64,000 nucleotides of DNA from assembly GCF_018257515.1 (NCBI RefSeq), contig NZ_JAERJR010000001.1, positions 248,001-312,000 of the forward strand, in the 5' to 3' direction. Below are positions 49,576 to 62,315 of the stretch, in pieces. Numbering within the stretch: position 1 is the first letter of the stretch; the number at the start of each line of letters is the position of its first letter. Under the pieces are notes generated by a model. It saw only the letters and a program-made list of their open reading frames with translations, ran no database searches and was not told the origin of the DNA. Source of the stretch: Tatumella sp. JGM118 (GTDB lineage Bacteria > Pseudomonadota > Gammaproteobacteria > Enterobacterales > Enterobacteriaceae). The translations under genes and the position numbers were made by a program.

Positions 49576-50526
49576 ATGCATACAGATACTCAACCCGTTG
49601 TTCTGCTCATCGCGCCGGTGATGGACGTCTTACAGACTTCTCTGGACGCCAGTTACCGGGTATTCCGTCTTTACGAGCAAACCGATACCGCCGACTTTCT
49701 TCGCCGGCACGGGGAGGACGTTCAGGCTGTCGTTACCCGGGGGGACGTTGGCGTCAGCCGTGAGATCCTTGAACAGTTACCCCGTGCCGGCATGATCGCC
49801 GTGTTCGGCGTCGGAACCGATGCAATCGACCTCAGTTATACCCGCGAACGCGGCATCCGTGTCGGGATCACGGCCGGAGTGCTGACCGATGACGTTGCTG
49901 ACCTGGCGATGGGATTGCTGCTGGCTGCCAGCCGCCGCCTGCGTCAGGGAGATCAGTTCGTGCGGTCCGGTCAGTGGGAAAAGACAGCGCCGCCATTGGC
50001 GACCAAAGTCAGCAAAAAACGTCTCGGTATCCTGGGAATGGGCAACATTGGTCAGGCTATCGCCCGGCGGGCGAAAGGGTTTGATATGACCATTCTTTAT
50101 CACAGCCGTCAGCGTAAGGACGCCCCCGGTTACCACTGGTGTGAGGACCTGCACAGCCTGGCCAGTCAGAGCGACTTCCTGGTGATTGCCGCGTCGGGGA
50201 ATCCCGAAAATACCGGCATCATTAATGCCGCCGTGCTGGAGGCGATGCCGCCACATGCCTGGCTTATCAATGTCGCGCGCGGCAGTCTGACAGATGAACC
50301 TGCATTGTTGCGGGCATTACAGGAAAAAGTGATTGGCGGGGCGGCACTGGATGTGTTTGAGCACGAACCGCACGTGCCGGAGGCTTTCTTCGCTCTCGAT
50401 AATGTATTGCTGCAACCCCATGTGGCCAGTGCCACGGTGGAAACCCGCCAGGCCATGAGCCAGTCGGTGGCGGACAATCTGGCAGCTTACTTCTCAGGCC
50501 GGGAGATCCCGGGATTAATTCAATAA
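49576..50526 (+). CDS. D-2-hydroxyacid dehydrogenase (ketogluconate reductase-like)
   Basis: 316 residues. Rossmann motif GILGMGNIGQAIARRAKGFDM; catalytic Arg in INVARGS, Glu in DVFEHEP and His in LLQPHVAS. Family includes GhrB and 2-ketogluconate reductase. With gluconokinase and an MFS carrier, it likely reduces 2- or 5-ketogluconate or another keto sugar acid to gluconate using NADPH or NADH. Substrate inferred from neighbours. Confidence 0.9.
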   Translation: MHTDTQPVVLLIAPVMDVLQTSLDASYRVFRLYEQTDTADFLRRHGEDVQAVVTRGDVGVSREILEQLPRAGMIAVFGVGTDAIDLSYTRERGIRVGITAGVLTDDVADLAMGLLLAASRRLRQGDQFVRSGQWEKTAPPLATKVSKKRLGILGMGNIGQAIARRAKGFDMTILYHSRQRKDAPGYHWCEDLHSLASQSDFLVIAASGNPENTGIINAAVLEAMPPHAWLINVARGSLTDEPALLRALQEKVIGGAALDVFEHEPHVPEAFFALDNVLLQPHVASATVETRQAMSQSVADNLAAYFSGREIPGLIQ

Positions 50527-50626
50527 AAAAAGAGTACCGGTAGTACGAGGGAACATGCCTTTTTCATTGATGATCAGCCGCTACCCGTCTGTCTCCGGAG
50601 GTCGCTGATGTAACCAGGACATTATT

Positions 50627-51964
50627 ATGAACGATAAAATACCAGGAACCCGCTGGGTGCGGGTTATCGCACCGATCCTCATCGCCTGTATTATGTCATT
50701 TATGGATCGGGTCAATATCAGTTTCGCCTTGCCTGGCGGAATGGAAAAAGATTTAGGGATCACCAGCCAGATGGCCGGTGTCGCCAGCGGAATATTTTTT
50801 ATCGGTTATCTGTTTCTGCAAATACCCGGCGGCCGTATTGCCGTTTACGGTAGCGGTAAGCGCTTTATTGCCTGGTCGCTGGCGGCCTGGGCCGTCGTCT
50901 CGGTGGCGACCGGGTTTGTCACCCATGAATATCAGTTACTGGCGCTGCGTTTTTTTCTCGGTGTTGCCGAAGGGGGGATGTTGCCGGTTGTTCTCACCAT
51001 GGTCAGTAACTGGTTTCCTGAAAAAGAACTGGGCCGCGCCAACGCATTTGTCATGATGTTTGCTCCGCTGGGAGGCATGCTGACCGCGCCGGTCTCGGGG
51101 GCGATTATTGCCGCGCTCGACTGGCGCTGGTTGTTTTTCATCGAAGGCCTGCTGTCGGTGGTGGTACTGGCCATCTGGTGGCTGGTGATCAGCGACCGTC
51201 CGGAGGAAGCCCGCTGGCTGCCGGAAAAAGAACGGGAATATCTGCTGACCGTGCTGGGACGTGAACGTAAAGCGCGTGAAGAACTGGCCCCGGTCAACAA
51301 AGCCCCGTTAAAAGCGGTATTACGTAATAAAGGGCTGATGCAACTGGTGGCATTAAACTTCTTTTACCAGACCGGGGATTATGGTTACACCCTGTGGCTA
51401 CCCAGTATTCTGAAGAACCTGACCGGAGGAAATATGGCCAGTGTCGGGTTGCTGGCGGTGCTGCCTTTCTTAGCGACGCTGGCGGGAATTTATGTGATTT
51501 CTATGCTCAGCGACCGGACAGGTAAACGTCGCCTGTGGGTTCGGGTGTCACTTTTCAGCTTTGCTGCAGCGCTGGTGGCGTCCGTGATCCTGCGGGACCA
51601 CGTGGTCGCGGCCTATATTGCGCTGGTTATTTGCGGTTTCTTCCTGAAAGCGGCGACCAGTCCTTTCTGGTCGATTCCCGGGCGGATTTCGTCTCCGGAA
51701 GTGGCCGGGAGTGCCCGTGGGGTAATCAACGGACTCGGTAATCTGGGCGGGTTCTGCGGACCTTATCTGGTAGGGATAATGATTTACCTGTATGGACAGA
51801 ACGTGGCGGTGTGCGCACTGGCAGTCTCGCTGTTACTGGCCGGAGCCATTACCTTCCTGTTGCCGAAAGAGTGTGACCTGTCTTCAGGAAAAAAGCCGGA
51901 TAACCGGCCGGCGGAAAAATCAGGAAAAACGCCGTTGCGTTCCGCCTCACTGAAAAGGGTCTGA
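50627..51964 (+). CDS. MFS anion:cation symporter (ACS family), sugar-acid carrier
   Basis: 445 residues, twelve membrane spans. FMDRVNISFALPGGMEKDLGIT and GYLFLQIPGGRIAVYGSGKRFI are the ACS-family hallmarks shared by glucarate, galactonate and ketogluconate transporters. A basic tail (GKKPDNRPAEKSGKTPLR) ends the protein. Likely imports a ketogluconate or related acid for the dehydrogenase upstream (100-base gap). Confidence 0.9.
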   Translation: MNDKIPGTRWVRVIAPILIACIMSFMDRVNISFALPGGMEKDLGITSQMAGVASGIFFIGYLFLQIPGGRIAVYGSGKRFIAWSLAAWAVVSVATGFVTHEYQLLALRFFLGVAEGGMLPVVLTMVSNWFPEKELGRANAFVMMFAPLGGMLTAPVSGAIIAALDWRWLFFIEGLLSVVVLAIWWLVISDRPEEARWLPEKEREYLLTVLGRERKAREELAPVNKAPLKAVLRNKGLMQLVALNFFYQTGDYGYTLWLPSILKNLTGGNMASVGLLAVLPFLATLAGIYVISMLSDRTGKRRLWVRVSLFSFAAALVASVILRDHVVAAYIALVICGFFLKAATSPFWSIPGRISSPEVAGSARGVINGLGNLGGFCGPYLVGIMIYLYGQNVAVCALAVSLLLAGAITFLLPKECDLSSGKKPDNRPAEKSGKTPLRSASLKRV

Positions 51965-52161
51965 ATCGTTATCATGTCGTTGCCGGGGGCGTTGCAGAAA
52001 TTGCCGTGCGCCCGGCAGGAGCTTTCTGTGCTGACAGTCTCCGCCCCGGATGTTCAGGAAAAGAGGGCAGTCATGCTTTATCCCGCAGGGTATTCGCGAT
52101 AAAAGAAAGTCAGTTTAACGCTAAACCTCCCCCTGCAGATACTGACCGGTATTTATCACCC

Positions 52162-52586
52162 TGTGATATCTGCTGCTTTCCGGCTCAGGCCTGCTATCCG
52201 CAGCAATCGCTTGTTAGCCGCTCATCCGCTGAACCTGCGAAAAATGCACGACAGGTATCATCCTGCGATATCTGCCGGTTACAGGCCCGGGCCGCTATCC
52301 GCAGCAATATTGTTATGAGCAGCCCATTCTCTGCGCCTGAGGATGTTAAACGGTGGTTATCATCCTGCGATATCTGCCGCTTTCCGGCTCAGGCCTGCTA
52401 TCCTCAGCAATTGCTTGTTAGCCGCTCATCCACTGAATCTGCGAAAAATGCACGGCAGGTATCATCCTGCGATATCTGCCGGTTACATGCCCGGTCCGCT
52501 ATCCGCAGCAATATTGTTATTAATAGTCCATTCTCTGCGCCTGCGGAGGTTAAACGGTGGGTATCACCGTGCGATATCTGCAGCAG
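52162..52586. repeat. 102-bp tandem repeat, 4+ copies in a 204-bp higher order
   Basis: Blocks starting at 52162, 52264, 52366, 52468 and (partial) 52570 each open with the bases TG(T/C)GATATCTGC. Blocks 1 and 3 match closely, as do 2 and 4; neighbouring blocks share the core CTATCCGCAGCAA but one base out of register. A frame spanning 52006-52596 stays open with CDIC every 34 residues, but I judge the array non-coding (see rejected list). Function unknown. Confidence 0.8.
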
Positions 52587-52596
52587 GTCTTTCTGA

Positions 52597-52932
52597 CCCG
52601 GGGACTTAGGGCGGTGAAAAGCCCGGAGGCCGACCGGGCGTGATGTGACGGTTCCGGTCACTCTGCACCGAAAATTCGACAGGTTCAGTCTGTATTACTG
52701 TTGTTGCTGTGGCTGACATCAGTCAGCGGTGTCACAGGCCTTTTATTTAGCCCTCACCACCGAAAGAAGCCTCTTTTGCGCTGAAGGCTGGAGCCATGTC
52801 GTGACGGGCGTATCCATGGCCGTTAAATTTTGAGTGGCGGTGTCACTCATCGGGGCGTTACCTCACCGGACGGTGCGAACGTAGCCACGTATTATCAGCA
52901 CACGAAAAAGGAAGGTGTGTTCCTGAAGTTAT
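52597..52932. other. Spacer between two repeat arrays
   Basis: No gene, terminator or known motif seen in these 336 bases. Confidence 0.4.
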
Positions 52933-53345
52933 GTCGGTAAAGCCGGTACTAAGCATGATGATGCCGGAGAGAGGCAGGAATTCTGACAAAGCTTTTGCGG
53001 GATAACTCTTAAATCTGAGAAGCGGGTGAATATTCTTTCTGTCCTGTGCGACAGTCAGAACTCAGTGGCGGGGATTACCCTCAGAGACGGGACAAGATTC
53101 AGAGGCAAATGGAAAGTTACGTCTGTAAAGCCGGTGCTAAGAATGATGATGCCGGAGAGAGGCGGGAGTTCTGACAGAGCTCTTGGGGGATAACTCTTAA
53201 AGCGGAAAAGCGGGTGAGTATTCTTTCTGTCCTGTGCGACAGGCAGAAGTCAGTGGCGGGGATTACCCTCAGAGACGGGACAAGATTCAGAGGCAAATGG
53301 AAAGTTACGTCGGTAAAGCCGGTACTAAGCGTGATGATGCCGGAG
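52933..53345. repeat. 188-bp tandem repeat, 2.2 copies
   Basis: Units start at 52933, 53121 and 53309 (partial). Each contains GTAAAGCCGGT, GATGATGCCGGAGAG, ATTCTTTCTGTCCTGTGCGAC and GGGATTACCCTCAGAGACGG. One frame reads a protein-like phrase (SVAGITLRDGTRFRGKWKV) in each copy before stops, hinting that the unit came from a gene fragment. Confidence 0.8.
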
Positions 53346-53416
53346 AGGGTCGGGATAATACCCGGACAGGGGGATAAAAACAGCCCCCGGCGATCCCGGA
53401 GGCTGCAGATACATCA

Positions 53417-53653
53417 TTACTGATGGGCTTGCTGCGCTTGCTGCTGTTTTTCAGCGGCTGCGCGTTGGGCAGATTTTTTAGCCATGTGATGGCCAACAAA
53501 ACAACCGGCGACTGCACCGGCAACCGCGTGGTGATGAGCCATATGACCAGCAACACCCCCGGCAACGGCGCCTTTGATGCAACCTGCTGCCATCGCTGTC
53601 TGCGACAGCAGTAACGTACCGGCCAGTGCCAGTGCGGAAATACTTTTCTTCAT
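53417..53653 (-). CDS. Small secreted glycine-zipper protein
   Basis: 78 residues. Signal peptide (MKKSISALALAGTLLLSQTAMAAG, cleaved near 22), then KGAVAGGVAGHMAHHHAVAGAVAGCFVGHHMAKK, a His-containing glycine zipper with two cysteines, and a Gln/Ala-rich tail. Such proteins sit in the periplasm or outer membrane; the His clusters suggest metal binding. Ribosome site GGAGAG just upstream. Function unknown. Confidence 0.8.
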   Translation of the reverse strand: MKKSISALALAGTLLLSQTAMAAGCIKGAVAGGVAGHMAHHHAVAGAVAGCFVGHHMAKKSAQRAAAEKQQQAQQAHQ

Positions 53654-54217
53654 GTGAATACTCTCCTGTTATTGCCCGATCAGCATAGCATTCCTCAGTA
53701 AAACCGCGATGGACTAATTTATTAATTTCAGCATGAAATTGTTTCAGAACAGTAACTTTGTAACGATTGACCGGCGGCTGACAGTCTTGCGGTGGGCTGA
53801 CGAAGAGGCCCTGAGTGCGCCTGCGCCGTCAACGGACAGTGATCGGTAACGGCACAGCGCTCCCGGGCGGGCCGAAGCCGTATCTGATTCCTGCCCGTGA
53901 ACCGGGACGGCCAGTCACCTCATCAGTTCATTCCTGTTGCGCCGCCATCGACCTGCGTTGTTCCAACACCGTTATCCGGTGGAAGGCGGACGCGGTGCTG
54001 CGGTGATTTTGCCCCGGTGTTGAGGAAGCTACTGATAAAATCTCCTTGATGTTCATCCTATTCTTTCCGTCCCCCCCATTAACATGTAACATTGGGCAGG
54101 TAGCTTCAGCCGGAAGAGGGCAAAGGTTTCCCGATGTGTACCAATGTGTGTACCTTGCCGGATGTTTTCCGGGTGACGTGTAACTTAAGATACTGAATTC
54201 AAATAAAAATCAATATT
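53654..54217. other. Upstream region of thrS
   Basis: About 560 bases with no convincing gene. The promoter of thrS should lie here, and possibly at 54030-54075 (AT-rich). The short frame at 53815-54006 has no ribosome site. Confidence 0.4.
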
Positions 54218-54264
54218 TGCATGTAGCCTTTCGTGTGGGTTACCACTGCAATTAAGGATATGAA
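54218..54264 (+). promoter_or_regulatory. thrS translational operator (anticodon-like stem-loop)
   Basis: GCATGTAGCCTTTCGTGTGGGT and TTACCACTGC before AAGGATATGAA closely match the E. coli leader, in which a stem-loop with CGUGU mimics the tRNA-Thr anticodon arm. ThrRS binds it and blocks its own translation. Confidence 0.75.
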
Positions 54265-56193
54265 ATGCCTGTTATTACTCTTCCTGATGGAAGTCAGCGT
54301 TCTTTTGACCATGCGGTCAGTGTGATGGATATTGCTCAGGATATCGGCCCGGGGCTGGCGAAAGCCTGTATCGCGGGTCGTGTCAACGGTGAGCTGGTGG
54401 ATGCGGTTGATCCTATTACCGAAGATTCTGATGTTTCAATCATTACCGCGAAAGATGAAGCCGGTCTTGAAATTCTTCGCCACTCCTGTGCTCACCTGTT
54501 GGGGCATGCTATCAAGCAACTGTGGCCGGATACCAAAATGGCTATCGGTCCGGTGATTGATAATGGTTTCTACTATGATGTGGATATGGATCATACCCTG
54601 ACCCAGGAAGACATCGAGCGGCTCGAAAAGCGTATGCATGAGCTGGCTGAAACCAATTATAACGTCATTAAAAAGAACGTTAGCTGGCAGGAAGCGCGGG
54701 ATACCTTCGAGTCACGTGGTGAAAGCTACAAGATGGCGATCCTGGACGAGAACATCAGCCATGATGACCGTCCCGGCCTGTACCATCATGAAGAATATAT
54801 CGATATGTGCCGCGGTCCGCACGTACCGAATATGCGTTTCTGTCATCATTTCAAATTACAGAAGATTTCCGGTGCTTACTGGCGCGGCGACAGCAATAAC
54901 AAAATGCTGCAGCGTATCTACGGTACGGCCTGGGCGGATAAAAAACAGCTGGCAGCCTACCTGAAACGTCTGGAAGAAGCCGCAAAGCGTGACCACCGCA
55001 AAATCGGTAAACAGCTTGACCTGTATCATATGCAGGAAGAAGCCCCGGGGATGGTGTTCTGGCATAATGACGGCTGGACTATTTTCCGCGAGCTGGAAGT
55101 CTTTGTCCGTACCAAGCTGAAAGAGTATCAGTACCAGGAAGTGAAAGGTCCGTTCATGATGGACCGGGTGTTATGGGAAAAAACAGGTCACTGGGAAAAC
55201 TACAAAGAGGCGATGTTCACCACCTCTTCAGAGAACCGTGAATACTGCATTAAGCCCATGAACTGCCCGGGCCACGTGCAAATCTTCAATCAGGGACTAA
55301 AATCCTACCGTGACCTGCCATTACGTATGGCGGAATTTGGTAGCTGCCACCGTAACGAGCCATCAGGTGCGTTACACGGTCTGATGCGTGTCCGCGGGTT
55401 TACCCAGGATGATGCACATATTTTCTGTACCGAAGATCAGATTCTGGATGAAGTGAACAGCTGTATCCGGATGATCTACGATATGTACGGCACCTTCGGC
55501 TTTGAAAAAATCGTCGTTAAGCTGTCTACACGTCCGGAAAAACGTATCGGCAGCGACGAGTTGTGGGACCGTGCGGAGCAGAATCTGGCCGAAGCACTGA
55601 AAGAAAACGACATCGAATTCGAGTATCAGCCGGGTGAAGGGGCATTTTATGGCCCTAAAATTGAATTTACTTTGTATGATTGTCTGGATCGTGCGTGGCA
55701 GTGTGGTACAGTACAGCTCGATTTCTCATTACCGGGACGACTGGACGCTACCTATGTCGGCGAAAACAACGAACGCCAGACCCCGGTAATGATCCACCGT
55801 GCTATTCTTGGCTCAATGGAGCGCTTTATCGGTATTCTGACCGAAGAATATGCAGGTTTCTTCCCAAGCTGGCTGGCTCCGTTACAGGTTGTCGTGATGA
55901 ATATCACCGATAATCAGGCGGATTATGTCAACGAATTGACCCGGAAATTACAAAAAGCGGGTATTCGTGTAAAAGCAGACTTGAGAAACGAGAAGATTGG
56001 CTTTAAAATTCGTGAACACACATTACGTCGTGTCCCTTATATGCTTGTCTGCGGTGAAAAAGAAGTGGAGGCCGGTAAAGTTGCCGTGCGTACCCGCCGT
56101 GGTAAAGATTTAGGATCTATTGATGTCGACGTATTTATAGATAATCTGCAGCAGGAAATTCGCAGCAGAAATCTTAATCAATTGGAGGAGTAA
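54265..56193 (+). CDS. thrS: Threonyl-tRNA synthetase
   Basis: 642 residues, as in E. coli. N-terminal TGS domain (1-62), editing domain with [10 protein letters not shown]-type HxxxH, then the class II catalytic core ([33 protein letters not shown]) and anticodon-binding C-terminus. Charges tRNA-Thr. Heads the thrS-infC-rpmI-rplT-pheMST-ihfA cluster and is controlled by its leader. Confidence 0.98.
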   Translation: MPVITLPDGSQRSFDHAVSVMDIAQDIGPGLAKACIAGRVNGELVDAVDPITEDSDVSIITAKDEAGLEILRHSCAHLLGHAIKQLWPDTKMAIGPVIDNGFYYDVDMDHTLTQEDIERLEKRMHELAETNYNVIKKNVSWQEARDTFESRGESYKMAILDENISHDDRPGLYHHEEYIDMCRGPHVPNMRFCHHFKLQKISGAYWRGDSNNKMLQRIYGTAWADKKQLAAYLKRLEEAAKRDHRKIGKQLDLYHMQEEAPGMVFWHNDGWTIFRELEVFVRTKLKEYQYQEVKGPFMMDRVLWEKTGHWENYKEAMFTTSSENREYCIKPMNCPGHVQIFNQGLKSYRDLPLRMAEFGSCHRNEPSGALHGLMRVRGFTQDDAHIFCTEDQILDEVNSCIRMIYDMYGTFGFEKIVVKLSTRPEKRIGSDELWDRAEQNLAEALKENDIEFEYQPGEGAFYGPKIEFTLYDCLDRAWQCGTVQLDFSLPGRLDATYVGENNERQTPVMIHRAILGSMERFIGILTEEYAGFFPSWLAPLQVVVMNITDNQADYVNELTRKLQKAGIRVKADLRNEKIGFKIREHTLRRVPYMLVCGEKEVEAGKVAVRTRRGKDLGSIDVDVFIDNLQQEIRSRNLNQLEE

Positions 56194-57035
<842 letters not shown>

Positions 57036-57062
57036 GTTAACTTTTTTTTTCACAGAATATAA

Positions 57063-57434
<372 letters not shown>

Positions 57435-57443
57435 GTCAGTTAG

Positions 57444-57467
57444 AAAAGGGAGCTTGCTCCCTTTTTT
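57444..57467 (+). terminator. rplT terminator
   Basis: AAAAGGGAGC / GCTCCCTTTTTT hairpin with T-run. Confidence 0.85.
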
Positions 57468-57551
57468 ATTCCGGCAAAGAAAAGCTAACTCCCTGACTTT
57501 AATCTGTTATTATAGTAATCTGTTTTTCTCAGCCATTAAGGTAACGCAAGT

Positions 57552-57596
57552 ATGAATGCTGCTATTTTCCGTTTCTTTTTTTACTTTAGCACCTGA
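57552..57596 (+). CDS. pheM: pheST leader peptide PheM
   Basis: 14 residues, [14 protein letters not shown], identical to E. coli PheM. Five Phe codons sense charged tRNA-Phe; stalling prevents the attenuator downstream. Confidence 0.93.
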
Positions 57597-57641
57597 TCTC
57601 AGGGGCTTTTGCGCAGCAGAAAAGAAACGAAAAATCGCGCT

Positions 57642-57673
57642 AAAAGCCTCCCTGGTGGAGGCTTTTTTCTTTT
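57642..57673 (+). terminator. pheST attenuator
   Basis: AAAGCCTCC / GGAGGCTTTTTT hairpin with T-run, 46 bases after pheM. It ends transcription when phenylalanine is plentiful. Confidence 0.85.
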
Positions 57674-57724
57674 TGGCGATAGAGCCCCGGGAGAGCCCCC
57701 GGAGTGAAACAAATACCAGACTAA

Positions 57725-58726
<1,002 letters not shown>

Positions 58727-58740
58727 GGGCAGGTTATCCA

Positions 58741-61128
58741 ATGAAATTCAGTGAACTCTGGTTACGTGAATGGGTAAATCCGGCCCTGAACAGTGAAGAA
58801 CTTTCCGGACAAATTACCATGGCCGGCCTGGAAGTGGACGATGTGACCGCAGTTGCCGGAGCATTCCATGGCGTAGTGGTCGGTGAAGTGGTCGAATGCG
58901 GGCAGCACCCGAATGCCGATAAATTGCGTGTCACCAAAGTTAATGTCGGTGGTTCACGCCTGCTGGATATCGTCTGTGGTGCGCCAAACTGCCGCCAGGG
59001 GCTGAAAGTCGCGGTAGCGACCGTGGGCGCCGTGCTGCCGGGTGATTTTAAAATTAAAGCCGCAAAACTGCGCGGTGAGCCGTCAGAAGGGATGCTCTGT
59101 TCCTACTCTGAACTGGGTATTAATGTTGAATCTGACGGTATTATGGAATTACCGGCAGATGCGGTACCAGGCACTGACTTCCGTCAGTTCCTGAAACTGG
59201 ATGACAACACCATTGAAATCAGCGTCACGCCAAACCGTGCTGACTGCCTGAGCATTATGGGCGTTGCCCGTGATGTTGCGGTGTTGAACGGTCTGCCACT
59301 GACTGAGCCGGAAGTGGCAGCGGTCACGCCTTCGACCGATAAAACCTTCCCGGTTGAGGTTCAGGCTACCGATGCCTGTCCGCGCTATCTGGGCCGTGTG
59401 ATCACCGGTATTGATGTCAGCGTGGAAAGTCCGCTGTGGATGAAAGAAAAATTACGCCGTTGCGGCATCCGTTCGGTGGATGCGGTAGTGGATATCACTA
59501 ACTATGTCCTGATGGAACTGGGGCAGCCAATGCATGCCTTCGACCTCGACCGTCTGCAGGGCGGCATTGTGGTTCGTCAGGCCGTGGAAGGTGAGAAGCT
59601 GACGCTGCTGGACGGTAATGAAGTCACGCTGAGCGCAGAAACACTGGTGATTGCTGACCAGCAAAAAGCACTGGCGATGGCCGGGATCTTTGGCGGGGCA
59701 GACTCCGGGGTGAATGAAAACACCACTAACATCCTGTTCGAAAGCGCGTATTTTGACCCGTTAGCGATCACCGGTCGTGCCCGTCGTTATGGTCTGCATA
59801 CCGATGCCTCGCACCGTTACGAGCGCGGTGTTGATTCCACACTGCAGTACCGTGCCATCGAGCGTGCAACGGCGCTGTTGCTGGAAATCTGCGGTGGAGA
59901 AGCGGGTCCTGTGATTGACCGCAGCCACCAGGACACACTGCCGGTACCGGCGACCATTATCCTGCGTCGTGAAAAACTGGATCGCCTGATCGGCCATCAC
60001 ATTGCTGATGCGCAGGTGACCGATATCCTGCAACGTCTGGGCTGCCAAGTGGTTACCGCGGAAGGACAGTGGACAGCCACGGCACCGGCCTGGCGTTTCG
60101 ATATGGCTATCGAAGAAGACCTGGTCGAAGAAGTCGCACGTATTTACGGATATAACAATATCCCTGATGTCCCGGTCCGGGCTGACCTGGTGATGCCTCC
60201 GCACCGTGAAGCTCACCTGCCGCTGTCACGCGTGAAAGCGATGCTGGTGGATAAAGGTTACCAGGAAGCGATTACCTACAGCTTTGTGGATCCTGAGCTG
60301 CAGAACCTGGTTCACCCGGGCGAAGAAGCCTTGCTGCTGCCTAATCCGATTTCTGTCGATATGTCAGCGATGCGCCTGTCCCTGCTGACCGGTTTGCTGG
60401 GTGCGGTGGTCTATAACCAGAACCGCCAGCAGAGCCGTGTTCGTCTGTTCGAAAGCGGATTACGTTTTGTCCCGGACACCGGTGCTGAGCTGGGGATCCG
60501 TCAGGAACTGATGCTGGCGGGTGTGATCACCGGACCGCGTTTTGAAGAGCACTGGGATCAGGAACGTGCGACTGTCGATTATTTCGACCTGAAAGGTGAT
60601 CTGGAGTCGGTTCTGGACCTGACCGGAAAAGCGGCATCGATTGAATTCCGCGCGACAGAGCATTCCGCACTGCATCCGGGTCAGAGTGCCGGCATTTATT
60701 TGCAGGACCAGTACATTGGTTTTATCGGCGTTGTTCACCCGGAACTGGAACGCAAACTTGACCTGAATGGCCGGACAGTGGTATTTGAATTGCTATGGGA
60801 TAAGGTTGCAGACCGCTTGCTGCCTGCTGCTAAAGAGGTTTCACGCTTCCCGGCAAACCGTCGTGACATTGCTGTGGTGGTTGCCGAAAACGTCCCTTCA
60901 GCAGATATTATCGCAGAGTGTAAGAAAGTTGGCGTAAATCAGATAGTTGGCGTAAACTTATTTGACGTGTACCGCGGTAAGGGTGTGAGTGAGGGTTATA
61001 AGAGCCTTGCGATCAGCCTGATTTTGCAGGATACCAGCCGGACACTCGAAGAAGAGGAAATTGCCGCGACTGTAGCTAACTGTGTTGCGGCATTAAAAGA
61101 GCGATTCCAGGCAACCTTGAGGGATTGA
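58741..61128 (+). CDS. pheT: Phenylalanyl-tRNA synthetase beta subunit
   Basis: 795 residues, as E. coli. Starts [26 protein letters not shown]-like tRNA-binding domain (about 40-150), B3/B4 editing domain, B5, and the C-terminal anticodon-recognition FDX-ACB domain. The editing site clears Tyr-tRNA-Phe. Confidence 0.98.
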   Translation: MKFSELWLREWVNPALNSEELSGQITMAGLEVDDVTAVAGAFHGVVVGEVVECGQHPNADKLRVTKVNVGGSRLLDIVCGAPNCRQGLKVAVATVGAVLPGDFKIKAAKLRGEPSEGMLCSYSELGINVESDGIMELPADAVPGTDFRQFLKLDDNTIEISVTPNRADCLSIMGVARDVAVLNGLPLTEPEVAAVTPSTDKTFPVEVQATDACPRYLGRVITGIDVSVESPLWMKEKLRRCGIRSVDAVVDITNYVLMELGQPMHAFDLDRLQGGIVVRQAVEGEKLTLLDGNEVTLSAETLVIADQQKALAMAGIFGGADSGVNENTTNILFESAYFDPLAITGRARRYGLHTDASHRYERGVDSTLQYRAIERATALLLEICGGEAGPVIDRSHQDTLPVPATIILRREKLDRLIGHHIADAQVTDILQRLGCQVVTAEGQWTATAPAWRFDMAIEEDLVEEVARIYGYNNIPDVPVRADLVMPPHREAHLPLSRVKAMLVDKGYQEAITYSFVDPELQNLVHPGEEALLLPNPISVDMSAMRLSLLTGLLGAVVYNQNRQQSRVRLFESGLRFVPDTGAELGIRQELMLAGVITGPRFEEHWDQERATVDYFDLKGDLESVLDLTGKAASIEFRATEHSALHPGQSAGIYLQDQYIGFIGVVHPELERKLDLNGRTVVFELLWDKVADRLLPAAKEVSRFPANRRDIAVVVAENVPSADIIAECKKVGVNQIVGVNLFDVYRGKGVSEGYKSLAISLILQDTSRTLEEEEIAATVANCVAALKERFQATLRD

Positions 61129-61132
61129 ACCT

Positions 61133-61432
61133 ATGGCGCTTACAAAAGCTGAAATGTCAGAGTATCTGTTTGAAAAACTGGGTCTTAGCAAGCGTGACGC
61201 GAAGGATCTCGTTGAACTGTTTTTTGAAGAAGTCCGTAGGGCGCTGGAAAATGGTGAGCAGGTAAAACTGTCAGGGTTTGGCAATTTTGACCTACGCGAT
61301 AAGAATCAACGGCCGGGACGTAACCCGAAAACGGGGGAAGATATCCCGATTACGGCTCGCCGTGTTGTGACTTTCCGCCCGGGACAGAAATTGAAAAGCC
61401 GTGTCGAGAATGCTGCTCCGAAGCAAAGCTAA
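61133..61432 (+). CDS. ihfA: Integration host factor alpha subunit
   Basis: 99 residues ([24 protein letters not shown]...). HU-fold DNA-bending protein; the beta-arm with [11 protein letters not shown] is intact. Four bases after pheT. Confidence 0.98.
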   Translation: MALTKAEMSEYLFEKLGLSKRDAKDLVELFFEEVRRALENGEQVKLSGFGNFDLRDKNQRPGRNPKTGEDIPITARRVVTFRPGQKLKSRVENAAPKQS

Positions 61433-61453
61433 GCATTCTGATCGTGCACCGTG

Positions 61454-61483
61454 AAAAAGGCCGCATCTGCGGCCTTTTTTTTA
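61454..61483 (+). terminator. ihfA terminator
   Basis: AAAAAGGCCGCA / TGCGGCCTTTTTTTT hairpin. Confidence 0.88.
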
Positions 61484-61701
61484 TCCGTTGACCCGCTCAT
61501 CGCAGACCGGACGGAACCGGCAGAGTGCGGAGCCACACAGGAACGGAAGTTACGGGTTGCCAAACCTGGTGACTTATGGCAACAATTCTGTTTCCTGATC
61601 TCATTTCCCGGCAGTTTTCCTCGCTGATGCAGACAAACCCGGATATCAGTTGCGCTGTAACAATAAACGTTATGACGGATGGCAGTTTACGGAGCTGGCG
61701 T

Positions 61702-62163
61702 ATGGTACGGATAGCAATTGTCTTTTTGATAGTGTTACTGGCAGGATGCAGCTCACATGCGCCTGCACCCAATGCGAACCTTGCGGATCCTGCGGTGGTC
61801 AGAGCAGAGCTGAACCAGCAGTTATCTCAGTGGCGGGGGACGCCATACCGTTTTGGTGGCCTGAGCCGTCGTGGCATCGATTGTTCCGGTTTCGTCTATC
61901 TGACATTCCGGGATCGTTTTGATATCCGTTTACCGCGAACGACCCGCGGGCAGAGTGACATTGGTACCCGCATCCGGAAAAGTGAACTGATGCCCGGTGA
62001 CCTGGTGTTTTTTAAAACCGGCTGGGGGGGCGATGGCCTGCATGTCGGTATCTATGACAAAAATAATCAGTTTATTCATGCATCGACCAGCCGTGGTGTG
62101 ATGCGCTCTTCACTGAATAATGTCTACTGGCGCAAAGTCTTCTGGCAGGCCCGGCGCATTTAG
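61702..62163 (+). CDS. nlpC: NlpC/P60 lipoprotein peptidase
   Basis: 153 residues from the ATG at 61702, just before a lipoprotein signal with lipobox LLAGC; an ATG at 61576 would put 42 non-matching residues ahead of it. Catalytic Cys in GIDCSGFVYLT, His in GLHVGIYD and the third residue His in FIHAST. Cuts peptidoglycan stem peptides. In E. coli btuCED lies between ihfA and nlpC; here it is absent. Confidence 0.94.
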   Translation: MVRIAIVFLIVLLAGCSSHAPAPNANLADPAVVRAELNQQLSQWRGTPYRFGGLSRRGIDCSGFVYLTFRDRFDIRLPRTTRGQSDIGTRIRKSELMPGDLVFFKTGWGGDGLHVGIYDKNNQFIHASTSRGVMRSSLNNVYWRKVFWQARRI

Positions 62164-62315
62164 TGGTTAACCCGGGGAGATTTTTCGGGGTTTCCTGACA
62201 CATCCGGCCCGCCAGTCCCTGCGATGACTGTTATCCTCCCTGCGGTCAGGTTACACTGCCGTCTTATCCTCTTATAAGATACTTGTCTGACACAGTACCC
62301 ACCTGCGGAGTCCTT

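Noticed and set aside
52006-52596. Open frame with five CDIC motifs exactly 34 residues apart, tempting as a zinc-repeat protein
   Set aside because: Between 204-base copies I count 4 silent and 12 replacement codon changes, so no purifying selection. The shared core of neighbouring 102-base blocks is read in different frames. The start is a GTG without a good ribosome site.
52162-53345. CRISPR-like array
   Set aside because: Units of 102 and 188 bases are repeated throughout; there are no short repeats with unique spacers and no cas genes.
61576-61701. N-terminal extension of NlpC
   Set aside because: The lipoprotein signal must be N-terminal; the 42 extra residues would bury it.
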